DNA from: a virus
Length of the DNA stretch: 55,548 bases
Strand: one strand, 5' to 3'
Virus record (IMG/VR): IMGVR_UViG_3300021963_000157
Location: 1-55,548 of that record
Shown piece by piece: positions 9,101 to 18,650 of the stretch. The notes beneath the pieces were generated by a model. That model was not told the DNA's origin, made no database searches, and was given only the letters and a program-made list of their open reading frames with translations. Numbering within the stretch: the stretch's first letter is position 1; each line of letters starts with the position of its first letter. Made by a program: the position numbers and the translations under genes.

Positions 9101-11884
9101 ATAGGTAAGTTTGTTGCTGTAGGACGACCAGCAGACGGTAGTGTAGGAGCTATCTTTATAGGCGACGATGAAACTAATTTGTCTGTAGCTAGTTCTGCCA
9201 ACAATCCTCAACTTTATACATCAGTTGCCTGGGACGGGTCTCGTATAGCGGCAGTAACCGCTCAAACTTCTGCTATAGTAGCAACATGGAACTCTGGATC
9301 ATTTACCTTTAATTCCATAGACGCTGTAGGTACTGCTCTTGGATTTTCTAATTGTACTAATATCGCAGGCGGAAATGGAACATTCGTAGCTACCGCTCCA
9401 ACATTAACATCATCTGTGATAGTGTATACATCAACATGGACCTTGAGTTCAACTCCGATATCAGCACCATGGAGAGCTGTAGCTTACGGTAAGAACAAAT
9501 TTGTTATAATTTCAACCGACGGTAAAACCGCAGTTAGTACGAATTCAGGAGTGACATGGACGGCAGGTTCAAATATTCCTGTGTTCGGCGATTCAACACA
9601 ACCGCAGTGGACTGATATGTGTTATGGAAACAATCGCTTCGTAGCAATATCTTCAAATAGTAATGCGGTGGCTTACAGTTTTGACGGACTTACTTGGTAT
9701 CTATCAGTTTTACCGTTTGATACAGCATGGCGTAGAATTAGCTACGATCAAGGATTATTTGTTGCGGTTAGCTCTTCTGCTACACAGTATGTGGCAGTAT
9801 CCGATAGCGGAGGATTTTCTTGGGAATTAAAACAATTAGACGGAGGCAGTTTCAGTAGACACGCTCTAGCATTTGTACCAAATACTGCTGATAGGGGTAG
9901 ATGGGTATTATTATCAGAAACTTCTGGTACTGTTGATACATTTCAATACGGAGCAACATTTAGAGGCAGACCTGTTATAACAGGCGGAAGAATACAGTCA
10001 ATAAAAATATGGGAACCAGGCAGCGGTTATAATGCTCAACCAGTGTTTACTCTTAGCGATCCTGTATCAACATCGAATCCCGAATACGAATTTAGGATAG
10101 GAAATGGAGTACTGGCAAATCCTACATTCCTTAACAGAGGCGTTGGATACAAAACATCAACAACTAGAGTAACAGTGTCAGGCAACGGATACGCCGATGT
10201 TTACGAATTAGGTGGAGATGTAATTGTCGACGGAGTACCGAGAATAGTTAGAACCGGTGCTAACTTTGAAATTAACACCATTAATTGGCTACCGTCAGTG
10301 CTACCGATAACAGGACCATGGGGCGGAGTTACTGCCGGTACCGATAAATTTGTAGGAATTACTTATCAAAGTGGTTCCGGATTGGCTCAGATAGTGTATT
10401 CGGCCAACGGAGAAGGATGGACTAGCACTACAATTTCTCAACAGAGGGACTGGCGTGACATAAAATTTGGTAACGGTGTATACATAGCAGTAGCCTATGG
10501 TACAGTATTCGCAAGAAGTACTAACGGAATTAGCTGGACTACAATAACAGTACCCGATGCTAATTGGTCATCGGTTGATTATTTAAATGGAAAATGGGTA
10601 GTTATTTCCAACGGTTCAACTAGTGCGTTGTATTCCGACGACGGCGGAGTAACATGGCAAACGGCATCGTTACCAGTTAGTGCTCAATGGATTAAAGTTA
10701 AACACGGTGCTAATAATTTTATAGCAATTTCCACGAACAATGACAAGGTAGCTATATCCGTGGATGGACAAACCTGGTTATTAAGAACTATAATAGGTAC
10801 GGCAGAGTGGTCAGATCTTGCCTACGGTAACAATCATATAATATTAATTGCTAGAAACAGTAATCAAATAGCGTTGTCTGAAGATGATGGAAACACTTGG
10901 GATGCTGCAGCAGCTCCTTCTACTGACGACTGGGCTCATATAATATTTGCTAATAGAAAATTTGTTCTGTTTTCTGGAACTGGTTCAACAGCTTATTCTT
11001 CTAGATTAGGATTATCGTGGTTAGAAAGAGAGTACCCATTAACTAATCCAAGTGCTGCGGTAGCAGGATTAAACAAATATCTAGTATTAGCTGATAACGA
11101 TGCTGCGGTAGCATCTGACGGAACAGATAACAGAGTTTATAGAGTATTAACAGTACAGGTATTAAGTGGTTCAATTGGTAACTATAGATTGGCGATTAGG
11201 GTGGGTCCTGATTTTAACAGAACCACAACACCCGTTCATGATTCACCAGTAGAAATACGTGAAAAATACAGCCAGGTTCGACTAACAGGTCACGATTTCT
11301 TAGAAATAGGAACAGGTAATTTTACTCAAACAAATTATCCTACTACTAATCTTATAAATCTAGCACCTGAAAATGAAGTTTATTACAGGGGCGGCGGTCG
11401 CGTGTTCTACACATCAACTGACCAGGACGGTAATTTCCGAGTTGGCGAGTTATTTGCTGTTGAGCAGGCCACCGGTGTAGTTACAATTAGTGCTGACTAT
11501 TTTGACTTAGGCGGACTGTCAGAACTGAGATTAGGCGGGATTCGTGTAGGTGGTACAGGTGTAGTTATACGTGAATTTTCAACAGATGTTACATTTGCTG
11601 CTGATTCAAATAACGTTGTTCCTACACAAAGGGCTATTAAAGCCTATATTGAAAGACGTATTTCTGGTGGGGGTTCAGAAGCAGCTACAGGTACATTAAT
11701 TGCAGGTACTGTTAGATTAGGTGGACCAAATAATATTGGTAGTACTACAAATACCTATGTAAACCTACCAAGAAATATGAATATGAGAAAAGGGGCTTCG
11801 GGTATGATGTTGGCTATGAGCATGTTTTCAGACGCTTTTAACAGCAACTTAGACGGGCAAGAAGTTGGTAGAGATTTAGGTTAA
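6185..11884 (+). CDS. Giant fibre protein: 8 carbohydrate-binding-like modules, beta-helix, two propeller blocks (1899 aa)
   Basis: Residues 8-470 contain eight modules of about 55 aa with the pattern W(K/R)GDW...Y..(D/G)DVV(R/K)(Y/F)GG..Y.C...H(T/S)S, resembling chitin/cellulose-binding modules of the ChiC/CBM5-12 type. Residues about 510-765 look like a pectate-lyase-type beta-helix (IFVKAGVYSEILPIKVP, then RNITLRGL). Residues about 960-1260 and 1370-1650 are repeats of the form YS.DG.TW with FVA(I/V)S, like Asp-box or photosystem-assembly-factor propellers. The C-terminal region has RLTGHDFLEIGTGNF and YTSTDQDGNFRVGE, then VPTQRAIKAYI. It is a clear paralogue of the 2004-aa protein at 11927. 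The multi-domain plan points to a host-binding fibre or tailspike; no catalytic residues could be assigned. Start ATG 6185 follows AAGAGATAAATT. Confidence 0.75.
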   Translation: MAEYKISRLKFTWKGDWQPSLNYIVDDVVRFGSKSYVCIKRHISSTQSFYADLNFINQETIPASDEPRWELMFDGYEWRGDWTPFTTYNVGDIVKYKSISYVCISSHTSNTETIGLEGDQSHWVSYARSDDWKGDWQPSTIYSVRDVVKYNGIVYRCTSRNISSDVTTGLEGNFANWEIVNPAQQWRQAWTTNRRYRKNDIVKYGGIVYRCIDGHTSALTASDGLESNQADWEIVYKNIEYKGNWVPAVLAPVTPGVRYKLNDVVKFGGSVWICVDYHTSTDDFDPTKWQVYIPGFEFENDWNSNTVYQRGDVVRYGGYSYEALNNNTGQNPATSAAQNDDSSIAFWKLLNIGFRVAGEWASNTAYFVGEVVRRNGQFYAAINDNITDPNVDATAWELVIPGEKYRKEWEIDETYAIGDIVVFEDNTYRCLVKHLASNINQRPDNDYDNNLWTLLIRGEPTNSLRYQGDIKVYDETEDGSTIGQSRLPIGIAGQTLRVVDNSPSWETFGQIQKVYYVSREGVDLPDNGTSLNSAFRTVRYACNFAVGPATIFVKAGVYSEILPIKVPRDVAIVGEELRSTIIEPLYDPNNISYDVDGDPYLDPLDYRLSDMFYVNNGSGIRNITLRGLNGTLSSINQYGTRRPTAGAYVSLDPGSGTADSSVWITTKSCYVQNVTTFGNGCVGLKVDGALHGGGNKSIVANDFTQILSDGIGAWVTNNGLSELVSVFSYYGHMGYLAENGGKIRATNGNSSYGTYGCVAEGVDETETPAEGSINNRTGEAMVVSAFSGEANDEILNLEFSNAGENYTSATMSFLGSGAGASVIVDEFRDGGIFEWRLLDPEEGGFLGGGGFQSTGNNAQGGDTTGITIASNDERFASDYIGARIIITSGTGTGQYGTIGSYDIVTKRIDVYNEYNGELGWTHVIAGYPLPALLDTTSVYRIEPRVITAPPAYSADSSPYDIRYFLDAIYIKEIGKFVAVGRPADGSVGAIFIGDDETNLSVASSANNPQLYTSVAWDGSRIAAVTAQTSAIVATWNSGSFTFNSIDAVGTALGFSNCTNIAGGNGTFVATAPTLTSSVIVYTSTWTLSSTPISAPWRAVAYGKNKFVIISTDGKTAVSTNSGVTWTAGSNIPVFGDSTQPQWTDMCYGNNRFVAISSNSNAVAYSFDGLTWYLSVLPFDTAWRRISYDQGLFVAVSSSATQYVAVSDSGGFSWELKQLDGGSFSRHALAFVPNTADRGRWVLLSETSGTVDTFQYGATFRGRPVITGGRIQSIKIWEPGSGYNAQPVFTLSDPVSTSNPEYEFRIGNGVLANPTFLNRGVGYKTSTTRVTVSGNGYADVYELGGDVIVDGVPRIVRTGANFEINTINWLPSVLPITGPWGGVTAGTDKFVGITYQSGSGLAQIVYSANGEGWTSTTISQQRDWRDIKFGNGVYIAVAYGTVFARSTNGISWTTITVPDANWSSVDYLNGKWVVISNGSTSALYSDDGGVTWQTASLPVSAQWIKVKHGANNFIAISTNNDKVAISVDGQTWLLRTIIGTAEWSDLAYGNNHIILIARNSNQIALSEDDGNTWDAAAAPSTDDWAHIIFANRKFVLFSGTGSTAYSSRLGLSWLEREYPLTNPSAAVAGLNKYLVLADNDAAVASDGTDNRVYRVLTVQVLSGSIGNYRLAIRVGPDFNRTTTPVHDSPVEIREKYSQVRLTGHDFLEIGTGNFTQTNYPTTNLINLAPENEVYYRGGGRVFYTSTDQDGNFRVGELFAVEQATGVVTISADYFDLGGLSELRLGGIRVGGTGVVIREFSTDVTFAADSNNVVPTQRAIKAYIERRISGGGSEAATGTLIAGTVRLGGPNNIGSTTNTYVNLPRNMNMRKGASGMMLAMSMFSDAFNSNLDGQEVGRDLG

Positions 11885-11894
11885 AAACATATTA

Positions 11895-11902
11895 GATAAA
11901 TA
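11895..11902 (+). promoter_or_regulatory. T4-type late promoter (GATAAATA)
   Basis: GATAAATA matches the T4 late consensus TATAAATA in 7 of 8 bases and lies in the 42-base gap between the two giant fibre genes. With the usual spacing, transcription would start near 11908, leaving a leader of about 19 bases that includes the binding site CGGAG at 11916-11920. Confidence 0.6.
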
Positions 11903-11926
11903 TGGTATCGAAGATCGGAGTAATCG

Positions 11927-14900
11927 ATGGCAGAGTTTAAATTAGGTAGAATTAGATTTATATGGAAAGGCGAATGGGCTGCAGGAACCTCTTACCTTAA
12001 AGATGACGTAGTTCGAGTAAACGGTAAAGTTTACATCTGCGTAATTGGGCATACGGCTGATTCAAATTTCTATGTAGATGCGGATAACTTCCCAGCACGT
12101 TGGAATCAAGCCAGCGATGGTCAGGCATGGAAGGGAGACTGGACAGTCGACACAGAATACTTTGTCAACGACATAGTCAAATACGGCGGACAGCTATACA
12201 TCTGTTTAGTAGGTCATACATCTGCTGCTAACGCCAACGACGGGCTCGAAGTAGATCTTGACTTAGGTGACAGTACACAGAGTAAATGGGATCAGTTTGC
12301 TGAAGGCTTTGAATGGCGAGGTGACTGGACCACTAACACTAGGTATAGACTTAACGATATCGTTAAGTATGGCGGTAACACATACCTCTGTAATCTAGGC
12401 TATATATCCGCTCCAACTGCCGCAATGGGTCTTGAAGGGTTAGATAGACTAACTTCAGGTCAGAAGGCAGATATCGATAAATGGGATCAATTCTCAGAAG
12501 CATTTGACTGGAAAGGTCCTTGGACACCGTCAACTCGATATAAAATTAATGACGTAGTTTCTTTTGGTGGAACTACTTACGTATGTAATGAAGGACACCC
12601 TGCGGCAGCAACCTTTACACTAGGTCTTGAAGCAGACCAAAGTAAGTGGGATTATTTCAATCAAGGTGTTGAATACCTAGGTGCGTGGGATCCTGTTGAT
12701 CAAAATTATAAAGTAAACGATCTTGTTAAGACTGGTAACGGAGTTTACATCTGCTTACAAAAACACACTTCTAGTGTATCAAGAACATTTGAACAAGATG
12801 AAGATTCTGGATATTGGGCACAGTTCTTAGAAGGACTACAATTTGAAAACAGTTGGAATTCATCAACTGTTTACCAGCCTGGCGATATTGTTACCTACGG
12901 CGGATATGCTTATGTAGCAGTCACTAACCATAGTAATATCAAACCGACACAGGCAGTTACAGGTGACCAAAATTGGGATCTGTTTACCACAGCATTTAAG
13001 TTCCAGCAAGACTGGGCTATCGGAACAAACTATAAAGTTGGTGATGTTGTAAGATTAAGCGGCTACACCTATGTGGCTATATTAGATAACGTAGGACAAA
13101 CTCCACCTAACCTAACCTATTGGGAACAATTAAATCCAGGTATTCGTTGGCTAGGAGCATGGGCTAATGGTTATGGATATGTGCTAGGCGATGCTGTTCG
13201 TTACGGACCTAACAGTTATATCTGTGTTTCAGCACACACATCTGCTACAGCAACAAACAGACCAGATGTAGACATCTCGGGAACATACTGGAACCTATTA
13301 GCCAACGGTCAGGAATCGTCAGTGCTAACTACACAAGGCGATCTTGTGTATTACGGCGGTGCCGGCCCAACTAGATTACCACTCGGTTCAGACGGACAAG
13401 TTCTAGTTGTCAATAGTGCGGCGGCACCCGAGTGGAAATATTGGGGAGAAGTTGACCAGCTGTACTATGTAAGTCTTGACGGAACAGATGAAAAAGCACC
13501 AACTTACGGTATTACTTTAGATAAACCATGGAGAACTGTAAGATACGCAGCTGATCAAATTGAAAAAGGTACCAGAAATCCCGAAGCTGCTTTTATATTA
13601 GAAATTAATAGACAGTTTGTACAGAGAGAAACTGTACAGTGGATCAACTATCAGATCACAAACAACATTTCACCGTTTGTATCTAGTTTTTCTTATGACA
13701 CAACTAAGTGCGAGCGTGATGTAGGTTTAATCATCGACGCTTTATTATGGGATATCCGTCATGGCGGTAACGTAAGATCTAGACAGGCTGCTGTTGAATA
13801 TGTTACAAATGCTTCAACTTTCTACGGCCTGGGACAAAAAGAAGAAACTGTCGCAGCTATAAATTATGCTGTCAATACTTTAGTCAACACCTGTGTATTG
13901 CTTAATACAGCACCTGGAACAAATTATCAAGTTACCAATAGTGTGCCTGTAAACGATAGAATTTTACAGATTATTGACACTGATTATGTAGCTGAGGATT
14001 CGTCATTTACAGAAATTACTAATCTAAAAACACTGATCACTACAGCTATTTCTGGTGGCACATTAGGAAGCGTAGGAGCAGAAGTTAAGCCTCAAAGAAC
14101 TATATTAGTTAAGACTGGTGTGTTCTATGAAACATTGCCTATTATCGTTCCTGTAGACACAGCAGTAGTTGGAGATGAATTGCGTTCTACTAACATTAGA
14201 CCTGCCGCTAGCCAAATTGACGCTACGGATGTTCCTAAGAGTTTGGCCGCCTTAACACGATTAAAAGCAATCATTGGCGATATTGTAGAAGGTGTAACAG
14301 TTACAAAAACCACAACAGGGTCAAACCCAAATACTTTAACACAGAGTCAAACCAAGCCCCTTGCTACTAGTACACAAGGTACATTAGTTGAAAACCTAGT
14401 ACAGAATGCCTATGACCATATAGATTTTTACATTAATTCATCAGGGTCAGCACCAGCAATGTCGGGTTCAAATTCCGCAGCGTCAGCATATGATGTCTAC
14501 GCTGCTATAAGACAACTTGAACTTAATAGAGAATTTATTGTAGCTGAAATTCATGCCTATATTGCTCTAACATATCCCGCATACACTTATACTTTAGCGG
14601 CCTGTGCTAGAGACATCAATGAATATATCGATGCTGTCAAGTTTGATTTAGCCTACACCGGAAATTATAGAACACTAACATCCGCAGAATGGTATGTAAA
14701 CGGAGTTACAGGATCTATAACAGAGAACATGTTCTTAGTAAGAAATAGTACAGGTGTTAGAAATATGACCGTACAAGGTCTAACAGGAACATTAACAGGC
14801 CCGAACGCCTACGGAACTTATAGACCAACAGCGGGTGCTTATGTAAGTCTTGACCCAGGTTGGGGCCCTAATGATCAACGAGTGTGGATTACCACAAGAT

Positions 14901-17900
14901 CTTGTTATGTACAAAACGTAACAACTTTTGGTACAGCTTGTGTAGGATGTAAGATCGATGGAGATCTACACAACGGCGGTAATAAATCTATTGTTAGTAA
15001 CGATTTCACGCAGGTGCTGTCAGATGGTATTGGCGTATGGTGTACTAATTTAGGAAGGACAGAACTTGTTTCTGTGTTCTCATATTACGGACACATTGGT
15101 TACTTAGCAGAAGATGGCGGTAAGATTCGTGCTACTAACGGTAATAGCTCATACGGAACATATGGTTGCGTGGCGGAGGGAGTTGATGCCACAGAAACAG
15201 CGATCACGGGTATAGTTAACAACCGTTACGAGGAAGCACTGATTACCAAAGTACTGACCAGCGGACAAGAAGTACAACGAGTTGAATTTGGAAACGCTGG
15301 TATTAATTATACAGCAGGAACATTTACTTTCAACGGACCGGGAACTTCATTTACCACAGTTGGTAATGAAACTAGAGACGGCGGCGTATTTGAAGTAAGA
15401 TTATTAGACAACGACGACAGCTCGGGACAATTTGGTGGCTTAGATTATCTAAGTTCAGAAAACGTTGCTCAAGGCGGAACAACTAGTTCAATTACCCTAG
15501 CAGCCACAGACGATCAAACCAGTTCTGCTTACATCGGTATGAGAATTTATATACAATCCGGAGCAGGTGTCGGACAATACGGTTATATCAATACCTATAA
15601 TGCTGGTTCTAAACTAGCAGGTGTTTATAAAGAATCGACAGGTACTGCAGGTTGGGAACATGTTATTCCTGGAACTACTATAGTAGCACCTGATCCATCA
15701 TCATTGTATATCATCGAACCTAGAGTTACTGTAGCAGCACCAACAGAAAGTTCTCCTAGCGTAACTGGCGGATCAGTATCCGGAATTTCCGATGCAGTCT
15801 ACGCCAACGTAAGAGAGACATTTACCAACATAGCAGCCACTGGCGGTTCGGGTACCGGTGCTACATTTAATATAACTAGAAATGGCGAAACTTATACTGT
15901 TACTTTAAACCAAGCTGGGCAAGATTATGTCAATAATAATCTGTTAACTATCGCAGGAACTTCTTTAGGTGGATCTACTCCATCGAATGATTTAAGAATT
16001 AGAATAGAAACCGTAGATTCAACACCAGGAATAACAGTCGGTGAAATATTAACATTTAGCAGCGAGGGTAAAGGTCGCGGAGGTAATTTTGTTGCGTTAA
16101 ACTATAACGCAGGAGTATCATCAACCACAGGCTATTATTCAACGAACGGAACAACTTGGCAAACTTCAACACTTCCATTAGGCGTATGGACAGCAATAGC
16201 CAGTGGAGACATCGGTGGAGTTTCATATGTAGTTGCTCTAGGTAATTCAGGAACTACTGCCGCAGCGTACAGCACCAACGGCGGAGTTACTTGGACTGCT
16301 TCAAATCTTCCTCAGACCAGTGCTGTGACATCTGTTGCGTTCGGTGGCGGCAGATTTGTCGCAGTTAGATCAGATTCTGCTACTCCGCTAGTATCAACAA
16401 ACGGAACAACCTGGGCGAACGGTGCTAATCCTCTTCCAACTAAAACAAACTGGCCTAGCATTACTTATGGTAAAGGTCGATTTATGGCTGTTTCTACAGA
16501 TACTGCTCCGGGTTCTGTGACTGCTGCATATAGCTTAGACGGAATATCCTGGACAGCATCAACGATTCCGGCAGTTGCTAATTGGAACAGTGTTGTATTC
16601 GGAAACAACATTTTTGTAGCATTGTCAACGGGCGGAGCCGTGGCAATAAGCAATAACGGAACTACATGGACTATATCGGCGTCCGTTTCTACCGCTGACG
16701 AAGTTGGCTACGGACAAGGTACTTTTGTAGCTACTGGAAATGGTTCTTCAGCAGCACATTATAAATCACAAGACGGAATAACTTGGACACAGGGAACTGC
16801 GGCGTTTACTACCACAGGAAGACCAATATTTGGTAATCCAAACGGTTCTCCGATATGGGTAATACCGAACCTAACATCACCCCAAGCAGCTTTAATTACA
16901 GGAACTCGTGCTTATGTACGTGCTAGAATCGCTGACACTAAGATCGTAGAATTTAGAGTTGTTGAGCCAGGCAGTGGTTATAGCTCTGTTACACCGCCAG
17001 CAGTGACAGTCACTGATCCTAACAACACCTACGAAGCACCACATACCGTGCGTGTAGGCAATGGCGTACTGGCCAATCCAACATTTATCACCAGGGGTGC
17101 TGATTGGGAAGTAGCTACAGGTACTGTAGTTGGCGACGGTTATGCTGATCTATTCCAAAATGGCAGCTATGTTGACGTTAAGGGATTATATTCTATACCA
17201 GTACCAGGATCAAACGTAGAATTTACCAGTTTGCCTGGTCAGTTTTATAAACTAGTAACAGTTACTCAACTACTAGGAGCAGGACCTTACACTGCTAGAT
17301 TACAAGTAAGCCCTCCGATTGAAATTCCAGAAGCAGTTCCGCATGAGGATCCTTTTGAAATTAGGATTCGCTATTCACAGGTTCGACTAACTGGTCATGA
17401 CTTCTTAGACATTGGTACTGGTAATTTCACTAGTACAAATTACCCAGGATTGCCGCTGGTCGATCCAATTCCGGCCAATGAAACTGTGGAAAGCAATGGT
17501 GGTCGTGTGTTCTACACATCAACAGACCAGGACGGTAACTTCCGAGTTGGTGGATTATTCACAGTCGAACAAAGTACAGGTACTGCTACACTAAACGCAG
17601 ATGCGTTTAATATCGCAGGACTACAAGAGCTCAGCTTGGGCTCGGTAGAATTGGGCACAGGGGGTGCTACAATCACTGAATTCAGTACAGATCCGTTCTT
17701 TACACAGGATTCAGATTCAGTTATACCTACTCAGAGAGCAATTAAGGCTTATATTGCTTCACAAATTGGTTCAGGTTCCAGCACCTTGAACGTAAATACT
17801 CTCACAGCAGGTCAGATATTTGTAGCTAATGACTACATTACAACCACCACAGGCGGCCGCATTAACGTGCTTGCTCCGATGAATTTCATTGGTGGTATTA

Positions 17901-17941
17901 ATGGAGTACCGGTGGCTATGAACTTATTTTTACATAGTTAA
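11927..17941 (+). CDS. Giant fibre protein, paralogue of the preceding gene (2004 aa)
   Basis: Same plan as the upstream 1899-aa protein. Eight W-G-D-W/Y.C..H modules occupy residues about 8-460. A beta-helix follows (ILVKTGVFYETLPIIVP, RNMTVQGLTGTLTG), then one propeller block at about 16060-16880, and a C-terminal region with RLTGHDFLDIGTGNF, DQDGNFRVGG and VIPTQRAIKAYI. It differs in three ways. Two helical modules interrupt the beta-helix (YDTTKCERDVGLIIDAL near 13700 and ACARDINEYIDAVKFD near 14600). A TGATFNITRNG beta module sits near 15860. The second propeller block is absent. The helical and beta modules recur in the 2695-aa protein at 27345, so domains have been exchanged between fibres. 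Inferred role: host-surface binding appendage. A binding site CGGAG precedes the ATG. Confidence 0.75.
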   Translation: MAEFKLGRIRFIWKGEWAAGTSYLKDDVVRVNGKVYICVIGHTADSNFYVDADNFPARWNQASDGQAWKGDWTVDTEYFVNDIVKYGGQLYICLVGHTSAANANDGLEVDLDLGDSTQSKWDQFAEGFEWRGDWTTNTRYRLNDIVKYGGNTYLCNLGYISAPTAAMGLEGLDRLTSGQKADIDKWDQFSEAFDWKGPWTPSTRYKINDVVSFGGTTYVCNEGHPAAATFTLGLEADQSKWDYFNQGVEYLGAWDPVDQNYKVNDLVKTGNGVYICLQKHTSSVSRTFEQDEDSGYWAQFLEGLQFENSWNSSTVYQPGDIVTYGGYAYVAVTNHSNIKPTQAVTGDQNWDLFTTAFKFQQDWAIGTNYKVGDVVRLSGYTYVAILDNVGQTPPNLTYWEQLNPGIRWLGAWANGYGYVLGDAVRYGPNSYICVSAHTSATATNRPDVDISGTYWNLLANGQESSVLTTQGDLVYYGGAGPTRLPLGSDGQVLVVNSAAAPEWKYWGEVDQLYYVSLDGTDEKAPTYGITLDKPWRTVRYAADQIEKGTRNPEAAFILEINRQFVQRETVQWINYQITNNISPFVSSFSYDTTKCERDVGLIIDALLWDIRHGGNVRSRQAAVEYVTNASTFYGLGQKEETVAAINYAVNTLVNTCVLLNTAPGTNYQVTNSVPVNDRILQIIDTDYVAEDSSFTEITNLKTLITTAISGGTLGSVGAEVKPQRTILVKTGVFYETLPIIVPVDTAVVGDELRSTNIRPAASQIDATDVPKSLAALTRLKAIIGDIVEGVTVTKTTTGSNPNTLTQSQTKPLATSTQGTLVENLVQNAYDHIDFYINSSGSAPAMSGSNSAASAYDVYAAIRQLELNREFIVAEIHAYIALTYPAYTYTLAACARDINEYIDAVKFDLAYTGNYRTLTSAEWYVNGVTGSITENMFLVRNSTGVRNMTVQGLTGTLTGPNAYGTYRPTAGAYVSLDPGWGPNDQRVWITTRSCYVQNVTTFGTACVGCKIDGDLHNGGNKSIVSNDFTQVLSDGIGVWCTNLGRTELVSVFSYYGHIGYLAEDGGKIRATNGNSSYGTYGCVAEGVDATETAITGIVNNRYEEALITKVLTSGQEVQRVEFGNAGINYTAGTFTFNGPGTSFTTVGNETRDGGVFEVRLLDNDDSSGQFGGLDYLSSENVAQGGTTSSITLAATDDQTSSAYIGMRIYIQSGAGVGQYGYINTYNAGSKLAGVYKESTGTAGWEHVIPGTTIVAPDPSSLYIIEPRVTVAAPTESSPSVTGGSVSGISDAVYANVRETFTNIAATGGSGTGATFNITRNGETYTVTLNQAGQDYVNNNLLTIAGTSLGGSTPSNDLRIRIETVDSTPGITVGEILTFSSEGKGRGGNFVALNYNAGVSSTTGYYSTNGTTWQTSTLPLGVWTAIASGDIGGVSYVVALGNSGTTAAAYSTNGGVTWTASNLPQTSAVTSVAFGGGRFVAVRSDSATPLVSTNGTTWANGANPLPTKTNWPSITYGKGRFMAVSTDTAPGSVTAAYSLDGISWTASTIPAVANWNSVVFGNNIFVALSTGGAVAISNNGTTWTISASVSTADEVGYGQGTFVATGNGSSAAHYKSQDGITWTQGTAAFTTTGRPIFGNPNGSPIWVIPNLTSPQAALITGTRAYVRARIADTKIVEFRVVEPGSGYSSVTPPAVTVTDPNNTYEAPHTVRVGNGVLANPTFITRGADWEVATGTVVGDGYADLFQNGSYVDVKGLYSIPVPGSNVEFTSLPGQFYKLVTVTQLLGAGPYTARLQVSPPIEIPEAVPHEDPFEIRIRYSQVRLTGHDFLDIGTGNFTSTNYPGLPLVDPIPANETVESNGGRVFYTSTDQDGNFRVGGLFTVEQSTGTATLNADAFNIAGLQELSLGSVELGTGGATITEFSTDPFFTQDSDSVIPTQRAIKAYIASQIGSGSSTLNVNTLTAGQIFVANDYITTTTGGRINVLAPMNFIGGINGVPVAMNLFLHS

Positions 17942-17953
17942 TGGAGATTTTAA

Positions 17954-18274
17954 ATGGCAACAGGTAGATTAGGTGCTAACGATATAGCAGCAGCTACAAA
18001 TACAACAGTATACACAGTTCCGTCGGACACATTTTCGGTGGTTACCTTGTCAATCTGTAACAGAGGCAACCAAGCGGTTGCTGTAAGAGTAGCTGTATCC
18101 GCTGCTGCAACGCCCGTAGCAGCAGAATGGATCGAATTCGACACAGAAGTTTTGGGCAAAGGTGTTCTAGAACGCACAGGTATCGTTATGGACGCGGGCA
18201 GACTTTTAGTAGTCTATTCTAGCGGTGCTAACGTTAGTGCAGTAGCGTTCGGTATAGAAACACCAACAGCATAA
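17954..18274 (+). CDS. Small beta-rich virion protein, 106 aa
   Basis: Starts 12 bases after the giant fibre gene, with GGAG as binding site. The sequence alternates hydrophobic and polar residues (DTFSVVTLSICNRGNQAVAVRVAVS), as expected for a small beta-sandwich, and has no transmembrane segment. It resembles in size, position and composition the 109-aa protein at 5475. A fibre-tip or accessory role is inferred from position. No family name can be given. Confidence 0.6.
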   Translation: MATGRLGANDIAAATNTTVYTVPSDTFSVVTLSICNRGNQAVAVRVAVSAAATPVAAEWIEFDTEVLGKGVLERTGIVMDAGRLLVVYSSGANVSAVAFGIETPTA

Positions 18275-18277
18275 ATA
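18270..18277 (+). promoter_or_regulatory. T4-type late promoter (CATAAATA)
   Basis: CATAAATA matches the late consensus in 7 of 8 bases and overlaps the stop codon region of the upstream gene. The predicted start near 18283 leaves a 15-base leader with AGGGG before the ATG at 18298. Confidence 0.55.
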
Positions 18278-18297
18278 TACATTGACAGGGGATTTAC

Positions 18298-18630
18298 ATG
18301 GGAAGATATATTACAACAACAGGCACAGCGAATAATGTTATTCGCGAAATTTCTGCAGCCTTTAACGCTTCAGTCAATGATCGCATTTTAGCCAACAGCG
18401 GAAGTGGTGCTTTTACAATCACACTACCAAACGTTTCTACGCTACTACTCAACGATACGATACAAATTATCGATATTGGCGGTGTAGCAGCTACCAACAA
18501 TATTACAGTGGGTAGAAACGGTGCTAAGATTCAAAACATCAGCGACGACTTAACCATAGACGTCAATGGTTCGATCATTACTTTAGTATATACGGGTTCA
18601 ACTTATGGTTGGGTCGTTGCTTCAGCATAA
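18298..18630 (+). CDS. Small beta-structured virion protein, 110 aa
   Basis: Preceded by AGGGG and a late promoter. The sequence (FTITLPNVSTLLLNDTIQIIDIG, then NGSIITLVYTGSTYGWVVAS at the end) resembles the short beta modules that end phage fibre or baseplate-wedge proteins, where T-L-V-Y-x-G-x-x-Y-G-W is a common closing pattern. There is no signal peptide. It lies between a giant fibre gene and the cysteine-rich trio, so I infer a small fibre or tip component. Confidence 0.6.
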   Translation: MGRYITTTGTANNVIREISAAFNASVNDRILANSGSGAFTITLPNVSTLLLNDTIQIIDIGGVAATNNITVGRNGAKIQNISDDLTIDVNGSIITLVYTGSTYGWVVASA

Positions 18631-18650
18631 TAAGTTAAACAGGAAGGAAC

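Noticed and set aside
18280-18290. TTGACA upstream of the 110-aa gene as a host promoter
   Set aside because: No -10 element at suitable distance before the gene; the late element CATAAATA explains expression better.
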